Assembly: GCA_964463655.1 (NCBI GenBank)
Contig: CAYXDG010000067.1
Location: forward strand, 1-19,266
Reading direction: 5' to 3'
DNA: 19,266 bases
From: Halothece sp964463655
Lineage (GTDB): Bacteria > Cyanobacteriota > Cyanobacteriia > Cyanobacteriales > Rubidibacteraceae
Below, piece by piece: positions 8,683 through 15,768 of the stretch. The notes beneath the pieces are model-generated. The model was not told the origin of the DNA. It saw only the letters and a program-made list of their open reading frames with translations, and ran no database searches. How positions within the stretch are numbered: position 1 is the first letter of the stretch; the number at the start of each line of letters is the position of its first letter. Both the position numbers and the translations under genes were made by a program.

Positions 8683-9948
8683 CTAATCGAGGTTACGCAC
8701 CCGATAACCAATGTCTGATCGATAATAGAGGCCAGAGAAATGAATTTGTGCGATCGCCTTATATGCGTTTTCTGCAGCGCGGTCAAAGTCATCTCCTAAC
8801 CCAGTCACTCCTAACACTCGTCCGCCACTGGTGACCAGTTTTCCGTCTTCATCGAGACAAGTCCCCGCCTGAAAGATTAACACATCGTCTGTTTTTGGGA
8901 ATCCTGTAATCGCTTTTCCCTTCTCATAAGCGCCAGGATATCCCTCCGACGCAGCGACCACACAGAGGGCTTTTTTCGGCGACCATTGGAAGGGAGGAAG
9001 TTGATGCAAACGCTTTTCTAAACAGGCGAGAATAATTTCATCAAGGGGCGTTTCTAGCAGGGGTAAAACCGCTTGTGTTTCAGGATCACCAAAACGACAA
9101 TTAAATTCTAAAACCTTGGCTTCTCCTTGGGGAGTGATCATCAACCCTGCATATAAAACCCCTTGATAATTAATGGCGCGATCGCGCAGCCCTTTGATTG
9201 TCGGCTCTAAGACCGTTTCTGTCACCGTTTGCAGCAACTCTGGAGTCATAATGGGTGCAGGGCTGTAAGCGCCCATTCCCCCCGTATTTTTGCCTGTATC
9301 CCCTTCCCCAATGCGCTTATGATCTTGGGCGGGAAGTAACGGACGAATCGTGATCCCATCGGTGATGGCTAAAACAGAAACCTCTTCTCCGCTTAAACAT
9401 TCTTCCACCACCACTTGCTCGGTTTTGGCAGCAAATAGAGCGTCGATCGCGCTGTGAGCCTCTTCGATCGTTTCCGCAACCGTGACCCCCTTTCCTCCCG
9501 CTAAACCGTCCGCTTTCACCACGATTGGCGCTCCCTGTTCACTAATATAGCGCTTGGCTTTGGCTGCATCTGTAAAGATTTCTCCTTGTGCGGTGGGAAT
9601 CCCAACTTCCCTCATTAATCGTTTTGCCCACCATTTACTCGCTTCGATTTTTGCCCCTGCTTTGGTTGGACCGAACACAGCAATCCCTTCTTTTTCCAGA
9701 AAATCTCGAATCCCACCGGCTAGGGGCGCTTCTGGACCGACAACGACAAAGGAAACCGCTTTTTCTTTTGCATAATGAGCAATTTTAGGGAAGTCTTCCT
9801 CCGTTGCGGGTAAGTTCTCACAGTTTTTTAGTAAAGCAGTTCCACCATTCCCAGCGATGCAGAAAACTTTTTGTACGTTTTGCGATCGCAATAATTTCCA
9901 AGCGAGGGTGTGTTCTCTTCCCCCACTTCCAACGACTAAAATGTTCAT
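8683..9948 (-). CDS. purD: Phosphoribosylamine-glycine ligase PurD (GARS)
   Basis: Second step of purine synthesis: ATP-dependent joining of glycine to phosphoribosylamine, cytoplasmic. From ATG 9948 the product has 421 residues, normal for the family, and begins MNILVVGSGGREHTLAWKL. In-frame upstream codons to 10035 would add 29 residues with no family match, so that start is rejected. ATP-grasp features: IVVKADGLAGGKGV (142-155), NTGGMGAYSPAP (221-232) and EFNCRFGDPETQ (281-292, metal and ATP ligands). The C-terminal domain ends with ...YYRSDIGYRV. It is convergent with the GH57 gene (39 bases between stops, no terminator seen). An inverted repeat at 10038-10071 lies about 90 bases upstream of the start. 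Confidence 0.97.
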   Translation of the reverse strand: MNILVVGSGGREHTLAWKLLRSQNVQKVFCIAGNGGTALLKNCENLPATEEDFPKIAHYAKEKAVSFVVVGPEAPLAGGIRDFLEKEGIAVFGPTKAGAKIEASKWWAKRLMREVGIPTAQGEIFTDAAKAKRYISEQGAPIVVKADGLAGGKGVTVAETIEEAHSAIDALFAAKTEQVVVEECLSGEEVSVLAITDGITIRPLLPAQDHKRIGEGDTGKNTGGMGAYSPAPIMTPELLQTVTETVLEPTIKGLRDRAINYQGVLYAGLMITPQGEAKVLEFNCRFGDPETQAVLPLLETPLDEIILACLEKRLHQLPPFQWSPKKALCVVAASEGYPGAYEKGKAITGFPKTDDVLIFQAGTCLDEDGKLVTSGGRVLGVTGLGDDFDRAAENAYKAIAQIHFSGLYYRSDIGYRVRNLD

Positions 9949-10602
9949 TGCACTTGACTTAATTAAATTCAGACCCCAAGACCTTATTCTCTCATGTCTA
10001 GCGCTCAAAGTCGTGGGGCCAGCTACGTTCATCACTCAGAAAAGACTGAAGTATTACTAGCAGTCTTTTCTATAAATGTCAAGTTTTTGTTGCAATTTGT
10101 TAAAACTTCAGATTTTCAACTTCTTTCGTGCTTCGTCTGTAAAATCCACTCTTGACGAAGGTGTTTAACGAGAAGTTAGGGTTAGTCTCTTCTAATTTTA
10201 AAACTAGACATGACTAGCACCCATACCTAAGACTCTAAATTATTTGCACATTCTTGTCAAGGGCGATCGACCTCAAATCCACGTTTCTCGTTGAATGTTA
10301 AGAAGTGTGAAACTTAACCTGTGATGAGAAATCATAATCTTAAAAATAGAATACTTAATTAAAACTTATAGTGATCGTAAGGATGTCAGCAGCTAACTAT
10401 CATAGTGACCTGTCTCATTATTTTCAAAAAGTAAAGTTACCTGATGGTGGACGAAGCAAACCCGACAAGGTAGCTAAACTTTTTGTCTTCTGATGGAGAG
10501 TTTTTTGAGCAGAATCATGTTTTTATTTCACGCGATCGCGCCGAACCTTTTCAGGCAATTCTAGTAATGATTTCTCTTGGAATTGCTGTCTCATCAACCC
10601 AA
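9949..10602. other. Gene-poor interval between purD and the sulfatase
   Basis: A stretch of about 650 bases with no convincing gene. It holds the 11-bp inverted repeat at 10038-10071 and a smaller 7-bp one (CTTCGTC at 10131-10137, GACGAAG at 10154-10160). On the plus strand a 36-codon frame (ATG 10383 to the stop at 10491-10493: MSAANYHSDLSHYF...) is followed, in the +1 frame, by SSDGEFFEQNHVFISRDRAEPF. Together they look like a possible remnant of a frameshifted gene, but I recognise no family. I see no tRNA. Confidence 0.5.
10038..10071. repeat. 11-bp perfect inverted repeat, possible bidirectional terminator
   Basis: AGAAAAGACTG (10038-10048) and CAGTCTTTTCT (10061-10071) are perfect reverse complements around a 12-base loop. 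Each strand carries TTTT inside its own 3' arm, the pattern of a two-way terminator. No plus-strand gene ends nearby; on the minus strand it would stop read-through from the sulfatase before purD, or act in the purD leader. Confidence 0.6.
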
Positions 10603-12014
10603 CTAGGAAACATCAATGCTAAATTGACGAATCATTTCCTGACATTGTTTCCTCATTTTCTCTAGAGTTTCGCGATACCTGCGATCGCGGACAAAATTAA
10701 CTAACTGGTCTGGGTCTGCTTCTAGATCATGTAAAAATTCATAGACAGGTTGCTGTTCAAAATATCTGGCATAAACAAACCGTTCTCCCCGTACTCCTTC
10801 CCATTTTGGAATTCCGCCATGATTCATTAAATGTTCACAAAAGAAATGCTTTCTCCAACTCTGATTATTCCCAGAGAGGAGGGGAATGAGACTATTTCCT
10901 TGATAGTGAGATGGCACTTTCAGACCAGCAAAATCAAGTATTGAACTGGGAATATCAACATTCAAAGCCATTGCTTTTTCTACTAAACCAGAACGAGAAT
11001 TTGGGAGACGAGGATCGTAAATAATCAGGGGAATTCTCAGAGACTCTTCATAATGAGACCATTTGCCAGCAAACCCACGATTTCCCATGTAATACCCATT
11101 ATCTGCCGCATAAATGATAATCGTGTTTTGCTCTAATTTCAATCTTTTTAATTCCTTGATGACTCTTCCGATCGCCTGATCAATTCCTGTGATCATTCGG
11201 AAGTATGCTTTCATATTTTTTTGATACTTTTCTTCAGTATCCCAGCGCCAGAAATAGCGTTCGCGATTAATCGATTCCTGTAAAAATTTTGGCAAAGCGT
11301 TAAAAATTGATGGGTCTGACAATCGTGGAGGCGGTATCATAACATCTTCATACATCTCTTTCGTAGAAGGAGGATAAGGATAATGATTTTCTCGATCGCT
11401 ATCTTCGGCGTGTGCTGCATTAAAGCTAACACTTAAACAAAAGGGAGTTTCTCTTTGCTGATTGCCAATAAACTCAATAGCGTAATCTGCTGCTAAATCA
11501 GTTTCGTGGCGTTTTGACCCATCAGGTAATTGATGAAAATAAGGATTTCTTCCTAATATCTGTAAAAAATCAAATAATCATTCTTTAGCAGTTTTTCATT
11601 CATTTCAACCCCTAATTTCCCAATAAAACCAGTTTGATAGCCGTGATTGCGTAAGAGTTTGGGATAACTTTCTGCGAGATATTTTTCCTGAAGGGGAGGT
11701 GTATTAAATGTGTAACCATGTGTCCTTTCATAGAGTCCCGTCAAGATAGAAGCACGACTCGCTGGACAAATCGAAGTCGTAACAAAAGCATTACTAAAAC
11801 GGCAACCTTTTGTGGCTAAACTGTCAAGAACAGGAGTTTGAATAATTGGATGTCCTGCACATCCTAAAGTGTCATTGCGTTGATCATCAACTAAAAAAAA
11901 GAGAAGATTCGGTTGATTGCTGGACAGTTTTTGGCGATCGCCACAGGCTTTAGCTGTTAGCGCGGCTGCTGTGCTAATTATCGTTCCTTTGAGAAAATTG
12001 CGTCGTGAAGTCAT
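10603..12014 (-). pseudogene. Tat-exported sulfatase (alkaline phosphatase superfamily), single frameshift
   Basis: Formylglycine-dependent sulfate ester hydrolase, resembling iduronate- or choline-sulfatase-type enzymes. ATG 12014 gives MTSRRNFLKG, a canonical twin-arginine signal followed by a short hydrophobic stretch, so export is expected. The metal site LVDDQRND (41-48) and the active-site string ICPASRASILTG (Cys83) follow. The frame then closes at a stop at 11553. In another frame, from about 11570 down to 10603, the protein continues without gap (ILGRNPYFHQLPDGS, AAHAEDSDRENHYPYPP, AADNGYYMGNRG, GKWSHYEESLRIPL). One extra A in the six-A run at 11564-11569 (plus strand) restores a normal protein of about 470 residues. 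Thus it is a very recent pseudogene, a sequencing error or a slippage site. It is divergent from the atp operon. No maturation enzyme is present in the window. Confidence 0.88.
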
Positions 12015-12022
12015 TAGCAAAC

Positions 12023-12041
12023 AATGAATAATGAATAATTA
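12023..12041 (-). repeat. AT-rich ATTCATT repeat before the sulfatase start (copy B)
   Basis: On the minus strand it reads TAATTATTCATTATTCATT, matching copy A at 3718-3736 at 18 of 19 positions. It ends eight bases before the sulfatase ATG and has the same orientation relative to the gene as copy A has to menB. Confidence 0.6.
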
Positions 12042-12220
12042 AATCATTCGGCTCTCTTGGTATCTTGGGGGAAAACCATAACAAATCATAAATGACCCAT
12101 CCAAAATTTCAACAAGTGCTGACTTTTAAATCTTCTTAAGGTAATCGCGCCTCTTGTCAAAACCCGTCAATTTAGCGCAAAGTAGAGGTTAAAGGGTCAA
12201 ATGAGCAGAAAAACAAAGGG

Positions 12221-12355
12221 GTGAGCAGCCAAAGAAGAAAATTAAGCCTCACAGACTGGGTTAGAGAAGATTTAGACCCCTTGGGGGAAGAGTCCATCAA
12301 GTTTAACTTATCGTGGCCCGCTCAAAGCCTTACCCTGAAATTGCAAAAAGATTAA
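12221..12355 (+). CDS. Candidate 44-residue small protein upstream of atpI
   Basis: Unrecognised. A GTG-started frame of 44 codons ending TAA, 85 bases before the atpI ATG. The frame is open upstream to 12176, but GTG 12221 is the only usual start; AAAGGG lies directly against it, closer than a normal SD. The product reads basic at first (SSQRRKLSLTDWV), then acidic and mixed (REDLDPLGEESIKFNL, SWPAQSLTLKLQKD), with two tryptophans, no membrane segment and no low-complexity sequence, unlike a typical chance frame in AT-rich DNA. It could be a real small protein, a leader peptide for the atp operon, or chance. Confidence 0.35.
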   Translation: MSSQRRKLSLTDWVREDLDPLGEESIKFNLSWPAQSLTLKLQKD

Positions 12356-12440
12356 AGAATTGTTACTACACCGTGATATGATTGCTCGTGGCTCGTGTAA
12401 GCAACCTCATTAACCCAAGCCAAAACTCGTGAGGATCACC

Positions 12441-12860
12441 ATGTCATCTCCAACAGACACAGAAAACCGTTCTCAAACCGAAGTCCAACCAGAAACTGAT
12501 GGGGCAATGGCGGAGTTTTATCAACTCCAACGTTACCTGTATTTGGTGATGCTGGTGCTAACGGGAACAATCTTTGTCACCGTTTGGATCGCCTACTCAG
12601 GGCAAACTGCCTTGAATTACCTCTTAGGGGCGATCGCAGGACTGCTTTACTTTCGACGTTTGGCGCGGGATATTGAAGGAATAGGAAGCGGGGGATTTCA
12701 ACTGGGAGGCAGTCGTCTCGGGATTTTTATTGCTGTGATGATTATTGCGACTCAAATTAAAACCCTTTCCATTCTGCCAGTATTCCTTGGGTTTCTGACT
12801 TACAAAGCAGCCATCATCGTTTACGTCCTACAAACCACCCTTTTCCGAGAATCGGAATAA
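12441..12860 (+). CDS. atpI: ATP synthase protein I (gene 1 product)
   Basis: Small membrane protein encoded first in most atp operons; in other bacteria it helps assemble the c ring but is not a subunit of the finished enzyme. The 139 residues have a polar N-terminal tail of about 30 and four hydrophobic segments (about 33-52, 57-71, 93-105, 111-131), with the basic turn FRRLARDIEGIG between the second and third. ATG 12441 is chosen because GAGGA (12431-12435) lies five bases upstream; the in-frame GTG at 12429 overlaps that SD. Identity rests on length, topology and position immediately before atpB; the family is poorly conserved. Confidence 0.88.
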   Translation: MSSPTDTENRSQTEVQPETDGAMAEFYQLQRYLYLVMLVLTGTIFVTVWIAYSGQTALNYLLGAIAGLLYFRRLARDIEGIGSGGFQLGGSRLGIFIAVMIIATQIKTLSILPVFLGFLTYKAAIIVYVLQTTLFRESE

Positions 12861-12911
12861 AGGGAGAAACTACGTAAACCTATTGTGTTTGATTACGGGG
12901 AAAATTGCTCC

Positions 12912-13661
12912 ATGACCTTGTTAGACGGTTTAAACGTCATCCCTGCTTTCCCCCTCGCTGCTAAATTAGAAGTGGGGGAACACTTCTACTGGCAAATTGG
13001 CAACTACACGGTTCACGGACAAGTATTTATCACCTCCTGGATTGTCATTGCCATTTTACTCATGGCCAGTTTCTTCGGGACTCGCAACCTAGTCCGAGTT
13101 CCCAGTGGGGTGCAGAACTTTTTAGAATACGCTTTAGACTTTGTGCGAGACATTGCCAAAACCCAAATTGGTGAAAAAGAATATCGCCCTTGGGTACCGT
13201 TTGTGGGAACATTATTCCTGTTCATATTTGTTTCTAATTGGTCGGGCGCACTGGTTCCTTGGAAACTGGTTGAGATTCCCAATAGTGAGTTAGCGGCTCC
13301 CACAAACGATATCAACACAACAGTCGCCCTGGCTCTCTTAACCTCTGCTGCCTATTTCTATGCAGGGCTAAGCAAACGTGGCATCGGTTACTTTAAAAAG
13401 TACATCGAACCCACACCAATTCTGTTACCCATTAACATTCTCGAAGAATTTACCAAGCCCCTCTCCCTCAGCTTCCGACTTTTTGGTAATATCCTTGCTG
13501 ATGAGTTGGTGGTTGCGGTATTAGTGCTACTGGTGCCGTTATTCGTCCCTTTGCCAGTGATGGCTCTAGGACTGTTTACCAGCGCGATTCAAGCTCTCAT
13601 TTTTGCCACCCTCGCGGGAGCATATATTGGGGAATCTCTCGAACATGGGGAAGAAGAATAA
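12912..13661 (+). CDS. atpB: ATP synthase Fo subunit a
   Basis: Stator subunit forming the two proton half-channels against the c ring in the thylakoid and plasma membranes (also called atpI in chloroplast nomenclature). The 249 residues include LEVGEHFYWQIG near the N terminus, five or so membrane segments, and SLSFRLFGNILADELV with Arg189, the essential arginine facing the c-ring glutamate. PINILEEFTKPLSLS and TSAIQALIFATLAGAYIGESL are conserved family blocks. Start: ATG 12912 with GGGGAA about nine bases upstream gives the normal N terminus; a GTG at 12885 is in frame but its nearest SD (AGGGAG, 12861-12866) is too far. It lies 51 bases after atpI. A terminator-like hairpin follows before atpE. 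Confidence 0.97.
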   Translation: MTLLDGLNVIPAFPLAAKLEVGEHFYWQIGNYTVHGQVFITSWIVIAILLMASFFGTRNLVRVPSGVQNFLEYALDFVRDIAKTQIGEKEYRPWVPFVGTLFLFIFVSNWSGALVPWKLVEIPNSELAAPTNDINTTVALALLTSAAYFYAGLSKRGIGYFKKYIEPTPILLPINILEEFTKPLSLSFRLFGNILADELVVAVLVLLVPLFVPLPVMALGLFTSAIQALIFATLAGAYIGESLEHGEEE

Positions 13662-13715
13662 GCAATTTGTCTAAAACACTTGCTTAAAATCCCCTTTCAT
13701 GACAATTGTGTTAGT

Positions 13716-13738
13716 ATCCGTCTTTACGGATTTTTCTT
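13716..13738 (+). terminator. Intrinsic terminator-like hairpin inside the atp operon, before atpE
   Basis: ATCCGT (13716-13721) pairs with ACGGAT (13726-13731) around the loop CTTT, followed by TTTTCTT. This is the geometry of a weak Rho-independent terminator, in the 117-base atpB-atpE gap, 40 bases before the atpE start. As the operon continues downstream, it would attenuate rather than end transcription, or act with a separate atpE promoter. Confidence 0.55.
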
Positions 13739-13778
13739 GAACATCCAAATCACATTAATTTAACGAGGAAAAGAAATT

Positions 13779-14024
13779 ATGGATTCTTTAACTGCACTTG
13801 CTTCCGTTTTCTCTGCTGCTTTAGCGGTTGGTTTAGCTTCTATTGGCCCTGGCTTAGGACAAGGAAACGCAGCGGGTCGGGCCTTAGAAGGGATTGCTCG
13901 TCAACCCGAAGCAGAAGGCAAAATTCGTGGGACTCTCCTGCTTTCCTTAGCCTTTATGGAAGCGTTAACCATTTACGGTCTGGTAGTAGCACTGGTTTTA
14001 CTCTTTGCTAACCCCTTCGCGTAA
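13779..14024 (+). CDS. atpE: ATP synthase Fo subunit c
   Basis: Hairpin proteolipid that forms the rotating c ring (13-15 copies in cyanobacteria); also called atpH in chloroplast nomenclature. The 81 residues fit exactly: the helix-1 glycine motif ASIGPGLGQGNAAG (20-33), the polar loop ARQPEAEGKIRG with Arg41-Gln42-Pro43, which contacts gamma and epsilon, and the ion-carrying Glu61 in LAFMEALTIYGL. The sequence around Glu61 is the ordinary cyanobacterial, proton-type arrangement. SD GAGGAAA lies about eight bases before ATG 13779. It has hairpins on both sides (13716-13738 and 14039-14061). Confidence 0.98.
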   Translation: MDSLTALASVFSAALAVGLASIGPGLGQGNAAGRALEGIARQPEAEGKIRGTLLLSLAFMEALTIYGLVVALVLLFANPFA

Positions 14025-14038
14025 ACTCTAAAAGTCTT

Positions 14039-14061
14039 GAGGGTGGGACAGTCCCATCCTC
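14039..14061 (+). repeat. Hairpin after atpE
   Basis: GAGGGTGGGA (14039-14048) pairs with TCCCATCCTC (14052-14061), ten pairs including one G-U, around a three-base loop. It lies 14 bases after the atpE stop and has no U-run, so it more likely protects the atpE mRNA 3' end or marks a processing site than terminates. Confidence 0.6.
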
Positions 14062-14105
14062 CCGATTAAATCGATGTCAGCGTAAACGATAATCACCATC
14101 TGAAC

Positions 14106-14600
14106 ATGACAAACTGGATGATTTTACTAGCAGCAGAAGCAACAGAAACCGCCAAAGAAGGAGGACTGTTTGATTTTGATGCAACCTTACCCTTAATGGC
14201 GGTTCAATTTTTGATTTTGGTCGCCCTAATGAATGGTTTGTTCTTTAAGCCTTTAACGAAGGTTTTAGATGAACGGGCTGAGTATATTCGCCAAAACCTC
14301 AATGAAGCCAAGGAAAATGCGAAAAAGTCAGAAGAATTGGCTCAAAAATTTGATGAACAGTTGAAAGAGGTTCGTCGCGAGTCTCAAGAAATGATTGCTC
14401 AAGCTCAAGCCGAAGCGCAAGAACAAGCAGCGAAAAATGTTGCTCAGGCGCAACAAGAGGTACAGGGGCAACGGGAGAAAGCCAGCGCCGAAATTATTGC
14501 CCAAAAACAAGCGGCGCTCCAGTCCCTAGAATCCCAAGTGGATACCCTAAGTCGGCAAATTTTGGAAAAACTGGTCGGTGCGGACTTAGTGAGCAAGTAA
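14106..14600 (+). CDS. atpG: ATP synthase Fo subunit b'
   Basis: Second, diverged peripheral-stalk subunit found in photosynthetic organisms, pairing with b (also named atpF2). The 164 residues have an acidic N-terminal stretch, one membrane helix at about 28-47 (LPLMAVQFLILVALMNGLFF), then FKPLTKVLDERAEYI and a long charged coiled coil rich in Gln, Glu, Ala and Lys to about residue 155. Unlike b it lacks a long N-terminal extension. ATG 14106 has only a weak SD; ATG 14118 is a possible alternative. It lies directly before atpF (30 bases). Confidence 0.95.
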   Translation: MTNWMILLAAEATETAKEGGLFDFDATLPLMAVQFLILVALMNGLFFKPLTKVLDERAEYIRQNLNEAKENAKKSEELAQKFDEQLKEVRRESQEMIAQAQAEAQEQAAKNVAQAQQEVQGQREKASAEIIAQKQAALQSLESQVDTLSRQILEKLVGADLVSK

Positions 14601-14630
14601 ACAGATGATAACACTAAATTATAAGGAAAA

Positions 14631-15179
14631 ATGGCGATGATGGGGATGTTTTCTTACTTCCTCGCAGAAGCGGCCGAAGCGGGTGAGGAAGGCTTTGGAC
14701 TAAATTTCGATCTGCTTGAGACCAATATTATTAACTTAGCGATTATTATCGCGGTCTTATTTTTCTTTGGTCGTAAATTTTTGGGCAAGAATTTATCTCA
14801 GCGTCGTTCTCAAATTGAGGAGGACATTGCGAATGCAGAAGAACGAGCGCGAAAAGCAACGGCGGATTTAAAAGAAGCAGAACGCAAACTTGCTGAAGCT
14901 CAAAAAGAGATCGAAAAGATTCGCAATTCGGCAAAAGAAAGCGCTCAAAAAATGAAGGATCGAGTCTTAGCAGAAAATGCGAGAGAAGTCGAGCGGATCA
15001 AAGAGGTTGCGATTCAAGATTTAGACGCAGAGCGCGATCGAGCAGTAACGGAAATTAGACAATATATTGCTCGTTTGGCTCTGGAAAAAGTAGAATCTCA
15101 ACTCAGGACACACTTGGATCAATCAGCCCAAGAAAAGTTAATTGACCGTTCTCTGGCTCAGTTAGGAGGAGGGAAATGA
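14631..15179 (+). CDS. atpF: ATP synthase Fo subunit b
   Basis: Peripheral-stalk subunit linking Fo subunit a to the top of F1 through delta. The 182 residues contain GFGLNFDLLETNIINL leading into a membrane helix (about 32-49), then a highly charged coiled coil to the C terminus. The start is uncertain: AAGGA (14623-14627) lies three bases before ATG 14631 but nine before ATG 14637 (MMGMF), and the second spacing is more usual; both give nearly the same protein. Its stop overlaps the atpH start by four bases (ATGA), indicating translational coupling of b and delta. Confidence 0.96.
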   Translation: MAMMGMFSYFLAEAAEAGEEGFGLNFDLLETNIINLAIIIAVLFFFGRKFLGKNLSQRRSQIEEDIANAEERARKATADLKEAERKLAEAQKEIEKIRNSAKESAQKMKDRVLAENAREVERIKEVAIQDLDAERDRAVTEIRQYIARLALEKVESQLRTHLDQSAQEKLIDRSLAQLGGGK

Positions 15180-15736
15180 GACAAAATAGATTAATGAGTG
15201 CAGAAGTTGTCGAACCCTATGCTGAGGCGTTAATGTCTTTAGCAGATTCCCAGAATTTAATTGAACAGTTTGGGAAAGAAACAAGGGAGTTATTGACGGT
15301 TGTTAAAGAGTCAGAGGAACTCCAGCAATTTCTGGCAAGTCCTGTGATTAAAACCGATGATAAAAAAGCGGTGTTGCGAAAAATTGCAGGTGAAGGATTG
15401 CATCAGTATTTGGTGAATTTCTTACAGCTTGTGATTGATAAAAAACGCACGGCTTTTTTAACCGGGATTCTGGAACAGTTTTTGGCGCTCGTGCGCGATC
15501 GCACTTCCACAGTCTTGGCTCAAGTAACTTCGGTCACCGAATTAACCCAAGCACAGGGCGATCGCGTGAAAGAAAAAGTCAAAGCCATGACCAACGCCAA
15601 CGCGGTAGAACTTGAAACTAACCTCGACCCTGACTTAATTGGGGGGGTTGTGATTAAAGTAGGTTCACAGGTTCTCGATGCGAGCTTAAAAGGACAACTG
15701 CGTCGCATTGGGTTAAGCATGGAAAGCGCAAAATGA
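15176..15736 (+). CDS. atpH: ATP synthase F1 subunit delta
   Basis: Subunit joining the peripheral stalk to the top of the alpha3-beta3 head (OSCP homologue; atpD in some cyanobacterial naming). The 186 residues show VVEPYAEALMSLA at the N terminus, the six-helix N-terminal domain, and the conserved C-terminal LDPDLIGGVVIKVGSQVLDASLKGQL. The start at ATG 15176 is supported by GGAGG (15165-15169) six bases upstream, inside the end of atpF, and by the four-base ATGA overlap. ATG 15194 (MSAEVV) is a less likely alternative. Confidence 0.97.
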   Translation: MRQNRLMSAEVVEPYAEALMSLADSQNLIEQFGKETRELLTVVKESEELQQFLASPVIKTDDKKAVLRKIAGEGLHQYLVNFLQLVIDKKRTAFLTGILEQFLALVRDRTSTVLAQVTSVTELTQAQGDRVKEKVKAMTNANAVELETNLDPDLIGGVVIKVGSQVLDASLKGQLRRIGLSMESAK

Positions 15737-15768
15737 TAAAAAATAACTAAAATAAGGATGAATTAACA

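Larger units (their letters stand above)
12015..12440. other. Intergenic leader between the sulfatase and the atp operon
   Basis: 426 bases that should hold the atp operon promoter. I see the AT-rich repeat at 12023-12041, a candidate small ORF at 12221-12355 and a -10-like TATGAT at 12377-12382 with no convincing -35 at 17 bases. SD GAGGA at 12431-12435 serves atpI. The promoter cannot be fixed by eye. Confidence 0.5.

Noticed and set aside
9949..10035. 29-residue N-terminal extension of PurD
   Set aside because: No family member has it, and MNILVVGSGGREH is the canonical start at 9948.
9992..10213. TCATGTCTAG / CTAGACATGA inverted repeat 200 bases apart
   Set aside because: Ten bases at this distance is compatible with chance, and there is nothing element-like between the arms.
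10483..10665. 60-codon plus-strand ORF starting at TTG and overlapping the sulfatase 3' end
   Set aside because: No SD, TTG start, and its second half is the antisense of the sulfatase end. Only the first part is mentioned as a possible remnant.
12341..12382. Candidate atp promoter (TTGCAA with TACTAC, or TATGAT alone)
   Set aside because: Matches to -35 and -10 consensus are weak or wrongly spaced; reported only as part of the leader description.
12885..12911. GTG start nine codons upstream for atpB
   Set aside because: Its SD would be about 18 bases away, while ATG 12912 has a well-placed purine run and gives the usual N terminus.
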